61,228 bases of DNA from Hyphodiscus hymeniophilus (GCA_016508695.1 VNKQ01000023.1:1-61228); one strand, 5' to 3'. Counted from the first letter of the stretch, positions 1 through 11,589 are shown. Program-made: numbers and translations. Notes: generated by a model not told the origin, from the letters alone.

Positions 1-720
1 TTATTAAGTTTAAATGCCCCTATACTAGGAAATTTACATTTATCATTAACAAACATAGGATTATATTTAACTATAGCTACTTTTTTAGTGTTGTCTTTAA
101 ATGTATTAGCTACTAATTTTAACAAATTAGTAAGTAATAATTGATCTATAAGCCAAGAATCATTATATGCTACTATACATAGTATAGTAACAAACCAAAT
201 AAATGCGGGAAAAGGGCAAATATATTTCCCATTTATCTATACTTTATTTATTTTTATTTTAATTAATAACTTAATAGGTATGATACCATATAGTTTTGCG
301 TCAACTAGTCACTTCATATTTACATTTGGTTTAAGTTTTACTATAGTTTTAGGTGCTACTATATTAGGGTTCCAAAAACATGGTTTAGAATTCTTTTCTT
401 TATTAGTACCCGCCGGTTGTCCTTTAGCTCTATTACCTTTGTTAGTCTTAATTGAATTTATTTCTTATTTATCTAGAAATGTATCGTTAGGTCTAAGACT
501 AGGGGCCAATATATTAAGTGGTCATATGTTATTAAATATCCTAGCAGGTTTCACTTACAATATTATGACATCTGGATTTATATTTTTCTTTTTAGGTTTA
601 GTACCTTTAGCTTTTATAATAGCATTCTCTGGTTTAGAATTAGGTATTGCTTTTATACAAGCTCAAGTATTTGTAGTTTTAACTAGTAGTTATATTAAAG
701 ATGCTTTAGATTTACACTAA
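1..720 (+). CDS. atp6: atp6, inverted copy, 5' truncated by the window edge
   Basis: Reverse-complement copy of 18250-18970. The first 59 coding bases are outside the window. Confidence 0.9.
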
Positions 721-949
721 TATGAAAAATATTTGTAAGAATATTTTTATTACTAGACATAGTAAGCCTATATAAATGTTATTTATACAATATAGTTCCT
801 TTTAAACAAGGGAAATATATTTTTATGTGTTATATTAAGCAAAATACACAATAAACAGATACAGTATGGAGAGAGCTTATGTTATTTTAATTGTGTACTT
901 GACTTTATTAGTTTCTCCAAATTCTTATTAATTCATCGGGTATATATAT

Positions 950-1988
950 GGCTTTATCATCCGATTTAGTCAATTTTCTGATAGGTTGTCTCGGTCTAGG
1001 TACTCTACCAATTTATGTATATCGTTATGGATCGTTCCGTCCGCAGGACGGTACGATCCATGCCTCGTGCTTTACCGAAGTGTGGATCCTTACGATTGAT
1101 TTAGGGTACTTCTCCTACCGATCTACACTGCGTCTTCCCCTACCGATCTACACTGTGTCTATCATCCATCTCTCATACACTTCTGCATACCAAATCCCTC
1201 TCATTCATCCATCTCTTATACACTGCTATGAGGAGCCCTTCTTTTCCTTCTCTAGTTGTCGACCCAGACTTCCTTCTCTTTTCTTCCTTCTCTAGTTGTT
1301 GATCACAACTTCCTTCTATTTTCTTCCTTCTCTAGTTGTTGGTCAAAACTTCCTTCTCTAGTTGTCACCAATACTTCCTTCAGGGTACTCCATATCGCTA
1401 TATGTGTCTAGTTGTCGGTCGAGGCTTCCCCATTAGTTGTCTGTCGAAACTTCAGGGTATTCCCCATTCCTATATGTGTCCTGCTACAGGTGCTATAAGG
1501 AACTCCCTTCTCGATGTGTATGTCACAATATAGCAGTATAGAAGGAGCCGCCCTTCTTGGTGTGTGTCACCATATAACAGTATAGAAGGAACCGCCCTTC
1601 TCGATGTGTGTCACAATATAACAACGGTCGGTTACTTCCCGACATGTGTGTCACAATATAACAACGGTCGGTTACTTCCTCCCGACATGTGTGTCACAGT
1701 ATAACAATAAGGTCGATTCCTTCTCTATATGTGTCACTATAACCGGTTATTTCCGACGTGTGTGTCACAATAAAACAGGTTACTCTCGATGTGTGTCACA
1801 ATAAAACAGGTTACTCTCGATGTGTGTCACAGTATAACAGGTTACTCTCGATGTGTGTCACACTATAACCGGTTATAAGGAACCCTCTGGTTAGTTCTTC
1901 CTATTTCATTCACTTGTGTATATTTTTAAGTAAACACGGCATTTATATGACTGTCTTGAATTTAGGTGAATCTTCGTGTTATATGTTT
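950..1988 (+). repeat. Minisatellite region, inverted copy
   Basis: Same repeats as 16981-18019. Here the unit GTGTGTCACAATATAAC is read on the plus strand. Open frames 948-1295 and 1336-1533 are repeat-derived. Confidence 0.85.
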
Positions 1989-2094
1989 AGAGTGGGTTAT
2001 AATTAAATATGATATATTTATACTATGTATTTAGAAAAAAAAAAATTCTAAGTTATATTAAATATAGTTGTGATATTAATAGTATATGTACTAT

Positions 2095-2336
2095 ATTAAT
2101 TTATAGTATAGGAAAGTCCGGTGCTTGCTGAATTTTAACATTTGTATAAAGAATGTAAAGTAAGAATTAAAGGTATTTAAGAGAAAATATTAATTATTTT
2201 ACTATGGTATATGCTATAGTTATATGTATAATAGTTATTATACAGTAAAGGATAATTTATGAAAATACACGCCTATTGTTAAGCCTTAATATAGACTAAT
2301 AACTATAACAGGACCCGGCTTAAATTTATCCAAGTA
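2095..2336 (+). ncRNA. rnpB: rnpB, inverted copy
   Basis: CR-I block at 2110-2130 and CR-V block at about 2306-2320; duplicate of 16634-16875. Confidence 0.85.
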
Positions 2337-2440
2337 TAAAAAATAAAACTAAAAAAGATAATTTAATTTAATATATAAGTTGTAATATATATTAGTAATG
2401 GTATAAATAATACTAATTTTAGTATTATCTATACCATTGT

Positions 2441-4125
2441 TAATTAATTGAGTTTGATGATGGCTCTGAATGAACGCTGTTCAAGTGCTTGACACATGCT
2501 AATCGTACGTCTAATTTAATAAAAAAGTATATTGCGTATGCATGCAATAAGTATGCCATCCGTATTAGAAACTTTATTTTATTAGAAGTGGTGTACAGGT
2601 GAGTATATAATATTTTGGCTGCCTTAGAGTAAGGTTAATAAATACCTTATATAAAAGGAAATAATAATTCCGCTTTAAGAGGACAATAAATATTTCGGAT
2701 AGGTAGTAGTTAAAGTAATGGCTTAACTAGCCAAAAATTCCGTAGTCGAGGCTGAGAGGTCGATCGATCACATTGGGTCTGAAAAAACCCCAATACGTAT
2801 AGTACAGCAGTGGGGAATATTGGTCAATGGCCTAACGGCTGAACCAGCAACTTGGGGGAATGTATAGCTTAGGCTAATATATTTGGTTTAACTAATTAAT
2901 TTAAAAAATTTTTAATTAAGGATTAAACTTTGAAAGGAAATTATTTAATATTAATTAGTTAATTTATTGTTTAATGTATTATGTAAGGCATTTGCATTAT
3001 ATAATATAAAAAATTAACTGGATTTATCCAGATGGACAAATATATATCGATTTTATCGAATAAAGTTCTAGATAGTACATTGATTATGACAATTACTATC
3101 TATATGTCTTGACCAAATTACGTGCCAGCAGTCGCGGTAATACGTAGAAGACTAGTGTTATTCATCTTTAGTAGGTTTAAAGGGTACCTAGACGGTAAAA
3201 TTAGTCCAAAACTGGATACAGTTTTACTAGAGTTATATATGAGAAGGTGAGTATTTAAGGAGTAGAGTTGAAATTCTTTGATACCTTAACGACTGGTAAC
3301 GGCGAAAGCAACCTTTTATCTAATAACTGACGTTGAGGGACGAAGGCTTGGGTAGCGAACAGGATTAGATACCCTAGTAGTCCTAGCAGAAAATTATGAA
3401 TGCCATAGATTAGAATCCAATTTTAGTCTATAAATGAAAGTGTAAGCATTTCACCTCAAGAGTAATGTGGCAACACAGGAACTGAAATCATTAGACCGTA
3501 TCTGAAACCAGTAGTGAAGTATGTTATTTAATTCGTCGTTACGCGAAAAACCTTACCACAATTTGAATATTATCTTATATGATAATACAAGCGTTGCACG
3601 GCTGTCTTCAGTTAATGTCGTGAGATATTGGTTAATTCCTTTAAATTAACGGAAGCCCTTGCTTTATTTGTATCTTTAGCCTGAATTTTTAAAATACTTG
3701 CAGATAAATAAAGCAGTTCACCTTTATATGGGATATGACAATAGGGACCAAGACAAGTCATCATGGCCTTAATATTGTGGGCGATAGACGTGCTGCATAT
3801 GCCTATACAAAATGATGCGAAAATGTGAATTTGAGCTAATCTAATTAAAGTAGGATATAACATGGATTGTAGTCTGAAACTCGACTACATGAATAAGGAA
3901 TTACTAGTAATCGTGAATCACCACGTCACGGTGAATTTTACCTCAGATGGGTACTAACTACTCGTCAGGCGCTGAAAGAAGTATGTGCAATAAGTTTGGT
4001 TTATTATTTGTGTCTATTTATATAATTAGTTATAAATATATTAATGGTAAATTTTCGTATGCGTGACTTTGATTGGTGTTAAGTCGAAATATGGTTCGTG
4101 TAGTGGAAATTGCACGGGATTGATT
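2441..4125 (+). rRNA. rns: rns, inverted copy
   Basis: Duplicate of 14845-16529, no difference seen. Confidence 0.93.
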
Positions 4126-4167
4126 AATGTAAACAATACACATATATTTATTTATATAAATATATAA

Positions 4168-4252
4168 AGGAAACTTCCATTATTGGTAAAATGGGTTGAG
4201 CTGTAAACTCAGTAGCAATGTGCTTTTAAGAGTTCAAATCTCTTGTTTCCTA
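4168..4252 (+). tRNA. trnY: tRNA-Tyr (GUA), inverted copy
   Basis: Duplicate of 14718-14802. Confidence 0.9.
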
Positions 4253-4406
4253 TTTTAAGCCATTTAAGTTAAATTAAACTATCAAGTAATTTATTATATA
4301 TTACTAAAAAAGCAATATAACTTTGACACTTAGAAAAAAAAAGAATGAAAAATTTATACATGCTATTTACAATGTTAAGGGTATAGTTGTATATAATAGC
4401 TTATAG

Positions 4407-4808
4407 AATTCTCCTATTCTATCCAAAGCATCCTCAGGGAATTGAAGTAAACCAGAGCCTTTAAGAGCTGGTACAAATAATGATGAACTTACGCATAAAC
4501 CTAAATAACTGTTATTTATATCTGACATATTGCCTGATGATAAAGCTATTGTTCCTCTACCTAAGTTAGGTAAAATAGGTGAACAACCTTTAGATGGTAC
4601 AGAAGAGTATAACAATTGAAAAAGAGATGTCGCGGCTTTTTGAAAAAAAAAGCTTGGGCTAGAAAATACCCTTTTTTTTCCTGAACATTACACACAAATG
4701 GAAATGTCTAGTGATCAAGCTAATAATGAGGCTTGATGACAACAACAACAAGATAATGCTTTACAATGAAACCGTCCTATTGATGAAGGTGAGGAATCAT
4801 TTTTTTAG
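4407..4808 (+). pseudogene. ORF relic, inverted copy
   Basis: Duplicate of 14162-14563 with the same interruptions. Confidence 0.4.
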
Positions 4809-4906
4809 AAGAACTATTTGAAGGAAGCCCTATGGTAAACCTGAACACAAATAAAATATGTATAATAGTGTAAAATAAAATTTTTATATGTGTTTTATTA
4901 TACAGT

Positions 4907-4981
4907 TAGCCTTTATAGCTCAATGGTAGAGCCGGATACTGTTAATATTCTTATAAATGTTCGATTCATTTTAAGGGCTAG
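4907..4981 (+). tRNA. trnN: tRNA-Asn (GUU), inverted copy
   Basis: Duplicate of 13989-14063. Confidence 0.88.
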
Positions 4982-4996
4982 ATAAAAAAAGTTTAA

Positions 4997-5067
4997 GGCG
5001 TGTTAGTTTAATGGTAGAACAAAGTGTTACGGCCGCTATGATATAGGTTCAAGTCCTGTACACGTTT
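4997..5067 (+). tRNA. trnR: tRNA-Arg (ACG), inverted copy
   Basis: Duplicate of 13903-13973. Confidence 0.87.
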
Positions 5068-5342
5068 AATAAACTTTTAATTTTAACTACTACATCCTCT
5101 AATAATTTTATTTAATTTTTATAATTTTATTTAGTAGTTATTTATATATTGTTTACTTAATAAATAATAAGGTAATAATATATTATTTTTGTAATCGACA
5201 CTTTAACATACTTTATAGTAGTTAAAGCCGAATTAAATACAGAATTGTTCTTCTTGCTACGCACGCGTAGCAAGATAAAAAAATTATTTTTTTTTATTTA
5301 TTTTATTTAATAATAAGGAGGTATAACAAAAAAAATTTTTAT

Positions 5343-6014
5343 ATGAATAGTATATTACTTATAAATGAAACTTATACTAATGGGTATAGAGTAGAAATTT
5401 TAGATATCATATCCTTAGTTGCTATTTTGTGTGGAATATTAGTAATTATTAGTAAAAATCCTGTTGTATCTGTATTATTTTTAATTGGTTTATTTTTAAG
5501 TATATCTAGTTATCTTATAATATTGGGTTTAAACTTTATTGGTTTATCATATTTATTGGTATATGTAGGAGCAGTTTCTATTTTATTTCTTTTTATTTTA
5601 ATGCTAATAAATGTTAGAATAAGTGAGTTATTGAGCAATACTAGTAATAGTATACCTTTAGCCGTTATTATCACTATTTCTTTTAATTATCCTGTATACC
5701 AAGTATTACCTTATAGTATTGCAGCTTTTAATAGTTACACTATTGATTTAAATAATACATTGAATGATATATGGTATAATAATTATAGTGATTACTTAAA
5801 TAAATTATTTAGATCAGTAATAGATTCAGATAATGGTGAAATATCTTTTGTTAGTAGTAAAATATGAGATGGTAATTTATCAGAAACTAGTCATATTACT
5901 AGTATAGGTAATATTATGTATACAAGTTATAGTATATGATTAATAATAACTTCTATTATATTATTATTAGCCATGGTTGGTGCTATTGTAATAACAATTA
6001 AACAAAAAAATTAA
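5343..6014 (+). CDS. nad6: nad6, inverted copy
   Basis: Duplicate of 12956-13627, intact. Confidence 0.94.
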
Positions 6015-6121
6015 ACTTATTAACATAAGATAGAGATGTTTTCTCTTACTTATTGCTCTACTGAGTATGTTTTACTTAGAGCAAGATAATAAGTTTATTA
6101 ATATTATTTTTTATTACTTTA

Positions 6122-6193
6122 AAAGAATTAGCTCAATGGTAGAGCAACCGTTTTACACACGGTAGGTTAGGTGTTCAAGTCACCTATTCTTTA
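6122..6193 (+). tRNA. trnV: tRNA-Val (UAC), inverted copy
   Basis: Duplicate of 12777-12848. Confidence 0.9.
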
Positions 6194-6467
6194 GTATTCT
6201 ACGATAGATTAGATATTTAATTCAACTATACGTTATACTTAAATAATATTAAATAATATTCTTACCAATAAACAAACTAACATTAATATTATTCTATATT
6301 TTCCTGCACATGCTGTACGTAGCATGCAAGAAGTATGCATGGAGCAGAAAAAAAAAATATATACCTATGGTATGCAAAAATAATAAATATTTTATATTTT
6401 AATATGTATTATTAATATGATATAATAAATTATTATTATAAAATTTAACTTACTATACATTAAATAA

Positions 6468-7277
6468 ATGACAAATTTGACTCGTAGTAATTTTCAAGCT
6501 CATCCTTTTCATTTGGTTTCGCCATCCCCTTGACCCATATTTACTTGTATCGCTTTATTAACATTAACAACCAGTGGAGTATTAACAATGCATAATTTTA
6601 GTAATTCAGATTATTTTTTAAGATTAGCTTTTATATCAGTTATTTGTTCAATGTCATTTTGATGACGTGATGTTATATCAGAGGGTACTTATTTAGGGAA
6701 CCATACATTAGCCGTACAAAGAGGACTTAATATGGGTGTTGCTTTGTTTATAGTATCAGAGGCACTATTCTTTTTGGCTATTTTTTGAGCATTTTTTCAT
6801 AGTGCATTATCTCCTACAGTAGAATTAGGAGCTCAATGACCTCCAATGGGTATAGAAGCCATTAATCCTTTTGAATTACCTTTACTTAACACAGTAATTT
6901 TATTATCTTCAGGAGTAACTGTAACTTACGCTCATCATTCTTTAATACAAGGTAATAGAAGCGGAGCTCTTTATGGTTTAGTAGCTACAGTAATTCTAGC
7001 TCTTGTTTTTACTGCTTTTCAAGGTGTAGAATATACTGTGTCTTCATTTACTATTAGTGATGGAGCTTTTGGATCATGTTTTTATTTCGGTACTGGTTTT
7101 CATGGATTACATGTTATGATAGGGACTGCTTTTATCGCTGTGGGTTTGTGACGTATGCTTGCCTATCATCTAACTGACAATCACCACCTGGGTTTGGAAT
7201 CAAGTATTCTCTACTGACATTTTGTAGATGTTGTCTGATTATTTCTTTTCATTTCTATTTACTACTGGGGATCTTAA
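6468..7277 (+). CDS. cox3: cox3, inverted copy, intact reading frame
   Basis: 269 residues ending YYWGS-TAA. Four G at 7267-7270 keep the frame, in contrast to the middle copy. Confidence 0.95.
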
Positions 7278-7381
7278 TACCTTTAGTTGTATATATCAAA
7301 AGAAGTCGAGAAGATGTTAGCAATGAAGAGAATGTCAGTAGAGAGGAAGAAAATCGAGAGACAAACGAAGAATTAGAGGAT

Positions 7382-7723
7382 ATGACTAATACTAAATCTA
7401 AAATTAAGGATTTGATTGATAGAGGTATTATAGAAAGAGTAGAATCAGGTCTACCTGTTCCTCATAAAGATTTTAAAGAACTCGAAGATATTAAAAAGGA
7501 ATATGATTCGTACTTCGACGAAGATAGTGGTAATACTTTGAGGGGAGGTTTAGAAGAAGTGTCTGGTTATTTAGAAGAAGAAATTGCTACCTTATCTAAA
7601 AATAATCCCTCTGAAGGTTCAAACACACCACTAGAGGATGATTCTAAAAAAAGAAAAACGGATGATAGCACAGATTTAGATTTACCTATTGAAATGCCTA
7701 GTTTTTTAGATGACATGGATTAA
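7382..7723 (+). CDS. orf113, inverted copy
   Basis: Duplicate of 11248-11589. The frame is open upstream without ATG to at least 7202. Confidence 0.55.
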   Translation: MTNTKSKIKDLIDRGIIERVESGLPVPHKDFKELEDIKKEYDSYFDEDSGNTLRGGLEEVSGYLEEEIATLSKNNPSEGSNTPLEDDSKKRKTDDSTDLDLPIEMPSFLDDMD

Positions 7724-7863
7724 TTACTTTTATATAAATTTCACGATCAATAGATATAATACTTATAAGAATGCCTAGGGTATTATTTTTATGTTTATTG
7801 GTATTACATTATTTTATTTTTAATAACTATTGCTTATTTTATATGCAGTATTATTATTTATAA

Positions 7864-7935
7864 GAGACTTTAGTTTAATGGTAAAATACGAGACTTTTAA
7901 TCTTTGTTATATGAGTTCGAATCTCATAGGTCTTA
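7864..7935 (+). tRNA. trnK: tRNA-Lys (UUU), inverted copy
   Basis: Duplicate of 11036-11107. Confidence 0.88.
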
Positions 7936-7947
7936 TTATAATCATAA

Positions 7948-8018
7948 ACGGCTATCGATCAATGGTAGGTCTACTGTCTTCCACACAGATGATGTCGGTT
8001 CAAGTCCGACTAGCCGTA
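7948..8018 (+). tRNA. trnG: tRNA-Gly (UCC), inverted copy
   Basis: Duplicate of 10953-11023. Confidence 0.9.
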
Positions 8019-8029
8019 TAATATATTAA

Positions 8030-8102
8030 GGGTTATTATCCTAATTGGTAAGGGACTTTCTTGTCACGAAAGATTATGTGGGTTCGAATCCCGCATAGCT
8101 CG
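8030..8102 (+). tRNA. trnD: tRNA-Asp (GUC), inverted copy
   Basis: Duplicate of 10869-10941. Confidence 0.9.
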
Positions 8103-8171
8103 TATATTTAATTAGGTGCGGCATGCTTCGCAAGAAGTAAGGCATAAGCAAGATAATTAAAATATTAATTA

Positions 8172-8252
8172 GGAAAATTTTCCATTGGTAAGGTAAGACG
8201 TTTGCTAAACGTTGTTATTATTAACCTGTGGGTTCGACTCCCTCATTTTCCG
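8172..8252 (+). tRNA. trnS: tRNA-Ser (GCU), inverted copy
   Basis: Duplicate of 10719-10799. Confidence 0.88.
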
Positions 8253-8346
8253 GGACATAGTTTTGTTTCCCTATACTACTTTGCTTCATGCTTATGCCTT
8301 ACTTGGTAAAGCAAAGTAGTATGCAAGAAGTAAGGGATCATAAAAA

Positions 8347-8418
8347 AAGAGCATAGTTTAATTGGCAAAATCGGAAACTTCAAATTTCTCATTATCAGTT
8401 CAAGTCTGATTGCTCTTG
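8347..8418 (+). tRNA. trnW: tRNA-Trp (UCA), inverted copy
   Basis: Duplicate of 10554-10625. Confidence 0.92.
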
Positions 8419-8445
8419 TTTTTTCGTAACGAACGAAACAATTAA

Positions 8446-8519
8446 GGTTCGTTAGCTTAATTTGGTAAAGCACACCCTTGATAAGGGTGCTACTTAAGGT
8501 TCGAGTCCTTAACGAATCA
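8446..8519 (+). tRNA. trnI: tRNA-Ile (GAU), inverted copy
   Basis: Duplicate of 10453-10526. Confidence 0.92.
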
Positions 8520-8534
8520 TGTAGTATAAATTAA

Positions 8535-8622
8535 AGGAGATTGGCTCGAGTCAGGTTTAAGGCGGTGAACTTGAAATTCACTAAGTAGCAATACTTCATC
8601 CGTTCGAATCGGATATCTTCTG
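8535..8622 (+). tRNA. trnS: tRNA-Ser (UGA), inverted copy
   Basis: Duplicate of 10350-10437. Confidence 0.9.
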
Positions 8623-8663
8623 AGTAGTATAATAAACTTAGTTTTAAATTTTAGACAATAAAA

Positions 8664-8738
8664 CAGATTGTAGTCAAATCAGGTCACGACACTTCGTTTG
8701 GGACGAAGCTTTTTTTGGTTCAAATCCAAACAATCTGA
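8664..8738 (+). tRNA. trnP: tRNA-Pro (UGG), inverted copy
   Basis: Duplicate of 10234-10308. Confidence 0.92.
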
Positions 8739-8747
8739 AAAAATAAA

Positions 8748-9491
8748 TGTATAATAGGTTACTCATATAGTCGAAGAGTAACCTGATATAAACGCTTATA
8801 GCCCACTTATACATAAGACACATTAGTAATGTTGTCGATATTAATATAATATTTTTTAAACTATTTATAGTTTAAGGAAGTATATAAAGAAACTATTAGG
8901 GATGGCTGGCTATATATTAAAGAGACTGTAGGTTAACTTGTGGCGGCAGTGTCAGTTGCTCCACATATACTCTTAGATAAATTTAATAATAAACGAAGTG
9001 AATTGAAATATCTTAGTAACTTTAGGAAAAAAAATCAAACGAGATTCTATTATTAGTGTGAATGAAAGTAGAAAAGCCTAGTATATAATATATATATAAT
9101 AAGTAAAACGGATTAAATTTGTTTGAATATAAAGGGGAACCTTCCTCTAAGGCTAAATATAATATATAAGCGATAGCGTATAGTACTGTGAAGGAAAGAA
9201 TTTGAAATAGTAAGATTTTATAAGCAGCATCAAAGTATAATTTTAAACAATAAGTAAGAAGCGTACCTTTTGCATAATGGGTCAGCGAGTTAATATTAGA
9301 ATGCGAAGCAAGCAATGCCTAGAATAAAAATAAACCAATTAAATGAAATATATGAATATTAGTATCTAAAAATTATAGACCGAAGCCTAAGTAAAGATAT
9401 ATACCATAATACAGGATTATAAAAGCCCGAAGGAAGTTTATCGTATGTATAAGATAATTCGAAGAAACCGTAATAAAAATAATATAGTTTG
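8748..9491 (+). rRNA. rnl: rnl 5' part, inverted and increasingly corrupted
   Basis: Reverse complement of the rnl 5' region at 9492-10224. It matches well up to about 9000 and degrades towards 9491. It belongs to the foldback arm and is not a functional gene. Confidence 0.75.
9000..9491. other. Low-fidelity zone next to the inversion axis
   Basis: Between about 9300 and 9491 the sequence is recognisably the reverse complement of rnl at 9500-9680 but with a mismatch or indel every few bases. From about 9000 to 9300 errors are sparser. No gene is intact here. This pattern fits poor base calling where a single read folds back. Confidence 0.75.
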
Positions 9492-10224
9492 AGAAAACCA
9501 GCTATCCTAGTCAGTATTGTCTTTCACTAACTTACCACGGTTCTTCGGATATCTTTACAACGATAACCCGTTCGGGCTTTTATAACCCTGACTATGGTAA
9601 GATCACTAGGCTTCGGGTCTAATTTTAGATACTAAATCATTATTTCATAATTGGTTTATCTAGGCATTGCTGCTCGCATCTAATATTAACTCGCTGACCC
9701 ATTATGCAAAAGGTACGCTCTTACTTATTGTTTAAAATATACTTGAGCTGCTTATAAAACTACTATTTCAAATTCTTTCCTTCACAGTACTATACGCTAT
9801 CGCTTATATATTATATTTAGCCTTAGAGGAAGGTTCCCCTTTATATTCAAACAAATTTAATCCGTTTTACTTATTATATATATATTATATACTAGGCTTT
9901 TCTACTTTCATTCACACTAATAATAGAATCTCGTTTGATTTTTTTTCCTAAAGTTACTAAGATATTTCAATTCACTTCGTTTATTATTAAATTTATCTAA
10001 GAGTATATGTGGAGCAACTGACACTGCCGCCACAAGTTAACCTACAGTCTCTTTAATATATAGCCAGCCATCCCTAATAGTTTCTTTATATACTTCCTTA
10101 AACTATAAATAGTTTAAAAATATTATATTAATATCGACAACATTACTAATGTGTCTTATGTATAAGTGGGCTATAAGCGTTTATATCAGGTTACTCTTCG
10201 ACTATATGAGTAACCTATTATACA
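9492..10224 (-). rRNA. rnl: rnl 5' part, cut by the inversion axis
   Basis: Same sequence as 42580-43312, the 5' portion of the large rRNA. It stops at the foldback axis at 9492, where the intact copy continues into the rest of the gene. This is not an independent gene. Confidence 0.85.
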
Positions 10225-10233
10225 TTTATTTTT

Positions 10234-10308
10234 TCAGATTGTTTGGATTTGAACCAAAAAAAGCTTCGTCCCAAACGAAGTGTCGTGACCTGATTTGACT
10301 ACAATCTG
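10234..10308 (-). tRNA. trnP: tRNA-Pro (UGG)
   Basis: Acceptor CAGATTG/CAATCTG perfect, anticodon stem CTTCG/CGAAG with loop TTTGGGA giving UGG. Directly precedes rnl. Confidence 0.92.
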
Positions 10309-10349
10309 TTTTATTGTCTAAAATTTAAAACTAAGTTTATTATACTACT

Positions 10350-10437
10350 CAGAAGATATCCGATTCGAACGGATGAAGTATTGCTACTTAGTGAATTTCA
10401 AGTTCACCGCCTTAAACCTGACTCGAGCCAATCTCCT
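10350..10437 (-). tRNA. trnS: tRNA-Ser (UGA)
   Basis: Anticodon stem GTGAA/TTCAC with loop CTTGAAA gives UGA. Long variable arm; acceptor AGGAGAT/ATCTTCT. Confidence 0.9.
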
Positions 10438-10452
10438 TTAATTTATACTACA

Positions 10453-10526
10453 TGATTCGTTAAGGACTCGAACCTTAAGTAGCACCCTTATCAAGGGTGT
10501 GCTTTACCAAATTAAGCTAACGAACC
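10453..10526 (-). tRNA. trnI: tRNA-Ile (GAU)
   Basis: Acceptor GGTTCGT/ACGAATC, anticodon stem ACCCTT-GAT-AAGGGT giving GAU, T loop TTCGAGT. Reads AUY only; AUA would need a modified CAU tRNA. Confidence 0.92.
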
Positions 10527-10553
10527 TTAATTGTTTCGTTCGTTACGAAAAAA

Positions 10554-10625
10554 CAAGAGCAATCAGACTTGAACTGATAATGAGAAATTTGAAGTTTCCG
10601 ATTTTGCCAATTAAACTATGCTCTT
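10554..10625 (-). tRNA. trnW: tRNA-Trp (UCA)
   Basis: Anticodon loop CTTCAAA on GGAAA/TTTCT gives UCA, which reads both UGA and UGG. It is the direct molecular basis for code 4 here. Confidence 0.92.
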
Positions 10626-10697
10626 TTTTATGATCCCTTACTTCTTGCATACTACTTTGCTTTACCAAGTAAGGCATAAGCATGAAGCAAAGTAGTA
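10626..10697. repeat. GC-rich palindromic cluster
   Basis: Double hairpin of CTTCTTGCATACTACTTTGC and its near complement GCAAAGTAGTATAGGG between trnW and trnS(GCU). Borders a T run that is six bases here and seven in the other copies. Confidence 0.7.
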
Positions 10698-10718
10698 TAG
10701 GGAAACAAAACTATGTCC

Positions 10719-10799
10719 CGGAAAATGAGGGAGTCGAACCCACAGGTTAATAATAACAACGTTTAGCAAACGTCTTACCTTACCAATGGAAAATTTTCC
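10719..10799 (-). tRNA. trnS: tRNA-Ser (GCU)
   Basis: Acceptor GGAAAAT/ATTTTCC, anticodon loop TTGCTAA giving GCU, long class II variable arm. Reads AGY serine codons. Confidence 0.88.
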
Positions 10800-10817
10800 T
10801 AATTAATATTTTAATTA

Positions 10818-10856
10818 TCTTGCTTATGCCTTACTTCTTGCGAAGCATGCCGCACC
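10818..10856. repeat. GC-rich palindromic cluster
   Basis: CTTGCTTATGCCTTAC and CTTGCGAAGCATGCCG words between trnS(GCU) and trnD. Confidence 0.65.
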
Positions 10857-10868
10857 TAATTAAATATA

Positions 10869-10941
10869 CGAGCTATGCGGGATTCGAACCCACATAATCT
10901 TTCGTGACAAGAAAGTCCCTTACCAATTAGGATAATAACCC
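10869..10941 (-). tRNA. trnD: tRNA-Asp (GUC)
   Basis: Anticodon stem and loop TTTCTT-GTC-ACGAAA give GUC. Acceptor GGGTTAT/ATAGCTC has G-U pairs. Canonical T arm. Confidence 0.9.
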
Positions 10942-10952
10942 TTAATATATTA

Positions 10953-11023
10953 TACGGCTAGTCGGACTTGAACCGACATCATCTGTGTGGAAGACAGTAG
11001 ACCTACCATTGATCGATAGCCGT
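10953..11023 (-). tRNA. trnG: tRNA-Gly (UCC)
   Basis: Acceptor ACGGCTA/TAGCCGT, anticodon loop CTTCCAC giving UCC on CTGT/ACAG, T loop TTCAAGT. Confidence 0.9.
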
Positions 11024-11035
11024 TTATGATTATAA

Positions 11036-11107
11036 TAAGACCTATGAGATTCGAACTCATATAACAAAGATTAAAAGTCTCGTATTTTACCATTAAACTA
11101 AAGTCTC
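11036..11107 (-). tRNA. trnK: tRNA-Lys (UUU)
   Basis: Acceptor GAGACTT/AGGTCTT (two G-U pairs), anticodon loop with TTT in GACTTTTAATC, T stem ATGAG/CTCAT. First of the eight-tRNA block before rnl. Confidence 0.88.
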
Positions 11108-11247
11108 TTATAAATAATAATACTGCATATAAAATAAGCAATAGTTATTAAAAATAAAATAATGTAATACCAATAAACATAAAAATAATACCCTAGGCAT
11201 TCTTATAAGTATTATATCTATTGATCGTGAAATTTATATAAAAGTAA

Positions 11248-11589
11248 TTAATCCATGTCATCTAAAAAACTAGGCATTTCAATAGGTAAATCTAAATCTG
11301 TGCTATCATCCGTTTTTCTTTTTTTAGAATCATCCTCTAGTGGTGTGTTTGAACCTTCAGAGGGATTATTTTTAGATAAGGTAGCAATTTCTTCTTCTAA
11401 ATAACCAGACACTTCTTCTAAACCTCCCCTCAAAGTATTACCACTATCTTCGTCGAAGTACGAATCATATTCCTTTTTAATATCTTCGAGTTCTTTAAAA
11501 TCTTTATGAGGAACAGGTAGACCTGATTCTACTCTTTCTATAATACCTCTATCAATCAAATCCTTAATTTTAGATTTAGTATTAGTCAT
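11248..11589 (-). CDS. Unassigned acidic ORF downstream of cox3 (orf113)
   Basis: 113 residues from the ATG at 11589, rich in Glu, Asp, Lys and Ser, predicted mostly helical or disordered, with an acidic C-terminus ending in PSFLDDMD. I do not recognise it. The same frame is open for about 60 more codons upstream into the end of cox3 and would add a hydrophobic stretch (ILIPLVVYIKRSRED) like a membrane anchor, but there is no ATG in the four-G copies. In the three-G copy an ATG at 11742 opens a 164-residue version. It stands between cox3 and the K-G-D-S-W-I-S-P tRNA block. Confidence 0.55.
   Translation of the reverse strand: MTNTKSKIKDLIDRGIIERVESGLPVPHKDFKELEDIKKEYDSYFDEDSGNTLRGGLEEVSGYLEEEIATLSKNNPSEGSNTPLEDDSKKRKTDDSTDLDLPIEMPSFLDDMD

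Larger units (their letters stand above)
1..9491 (+). repeat. Inverted duplicate of 9492-18970 (probable foldback artefact)
   Basis: Left and middle coordinates sum to 18,969-18,972 along almost the whole arm, so this is the reverse complement of the middle copy from atp6 to rnl. Over about 9000-9491 the match decays into many small indels and substitutions towards the axis. The genes here are second copies, not separate loci. A genuine inverted repeat or hairpin end is the alternative. Confidence 0.88.

Noticed and set aside
7830..8021. 63-codon ORF across trnK and trnG (also at 10950-11141 and 44039-44230)
   Set aside because: It reads through two well-formed tRNA genes.
9022..9315. 97-codon ORF at the end of the left arm
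   Set aside because: It lies antisense to rnl in the error-rich zone near the inversion axis.
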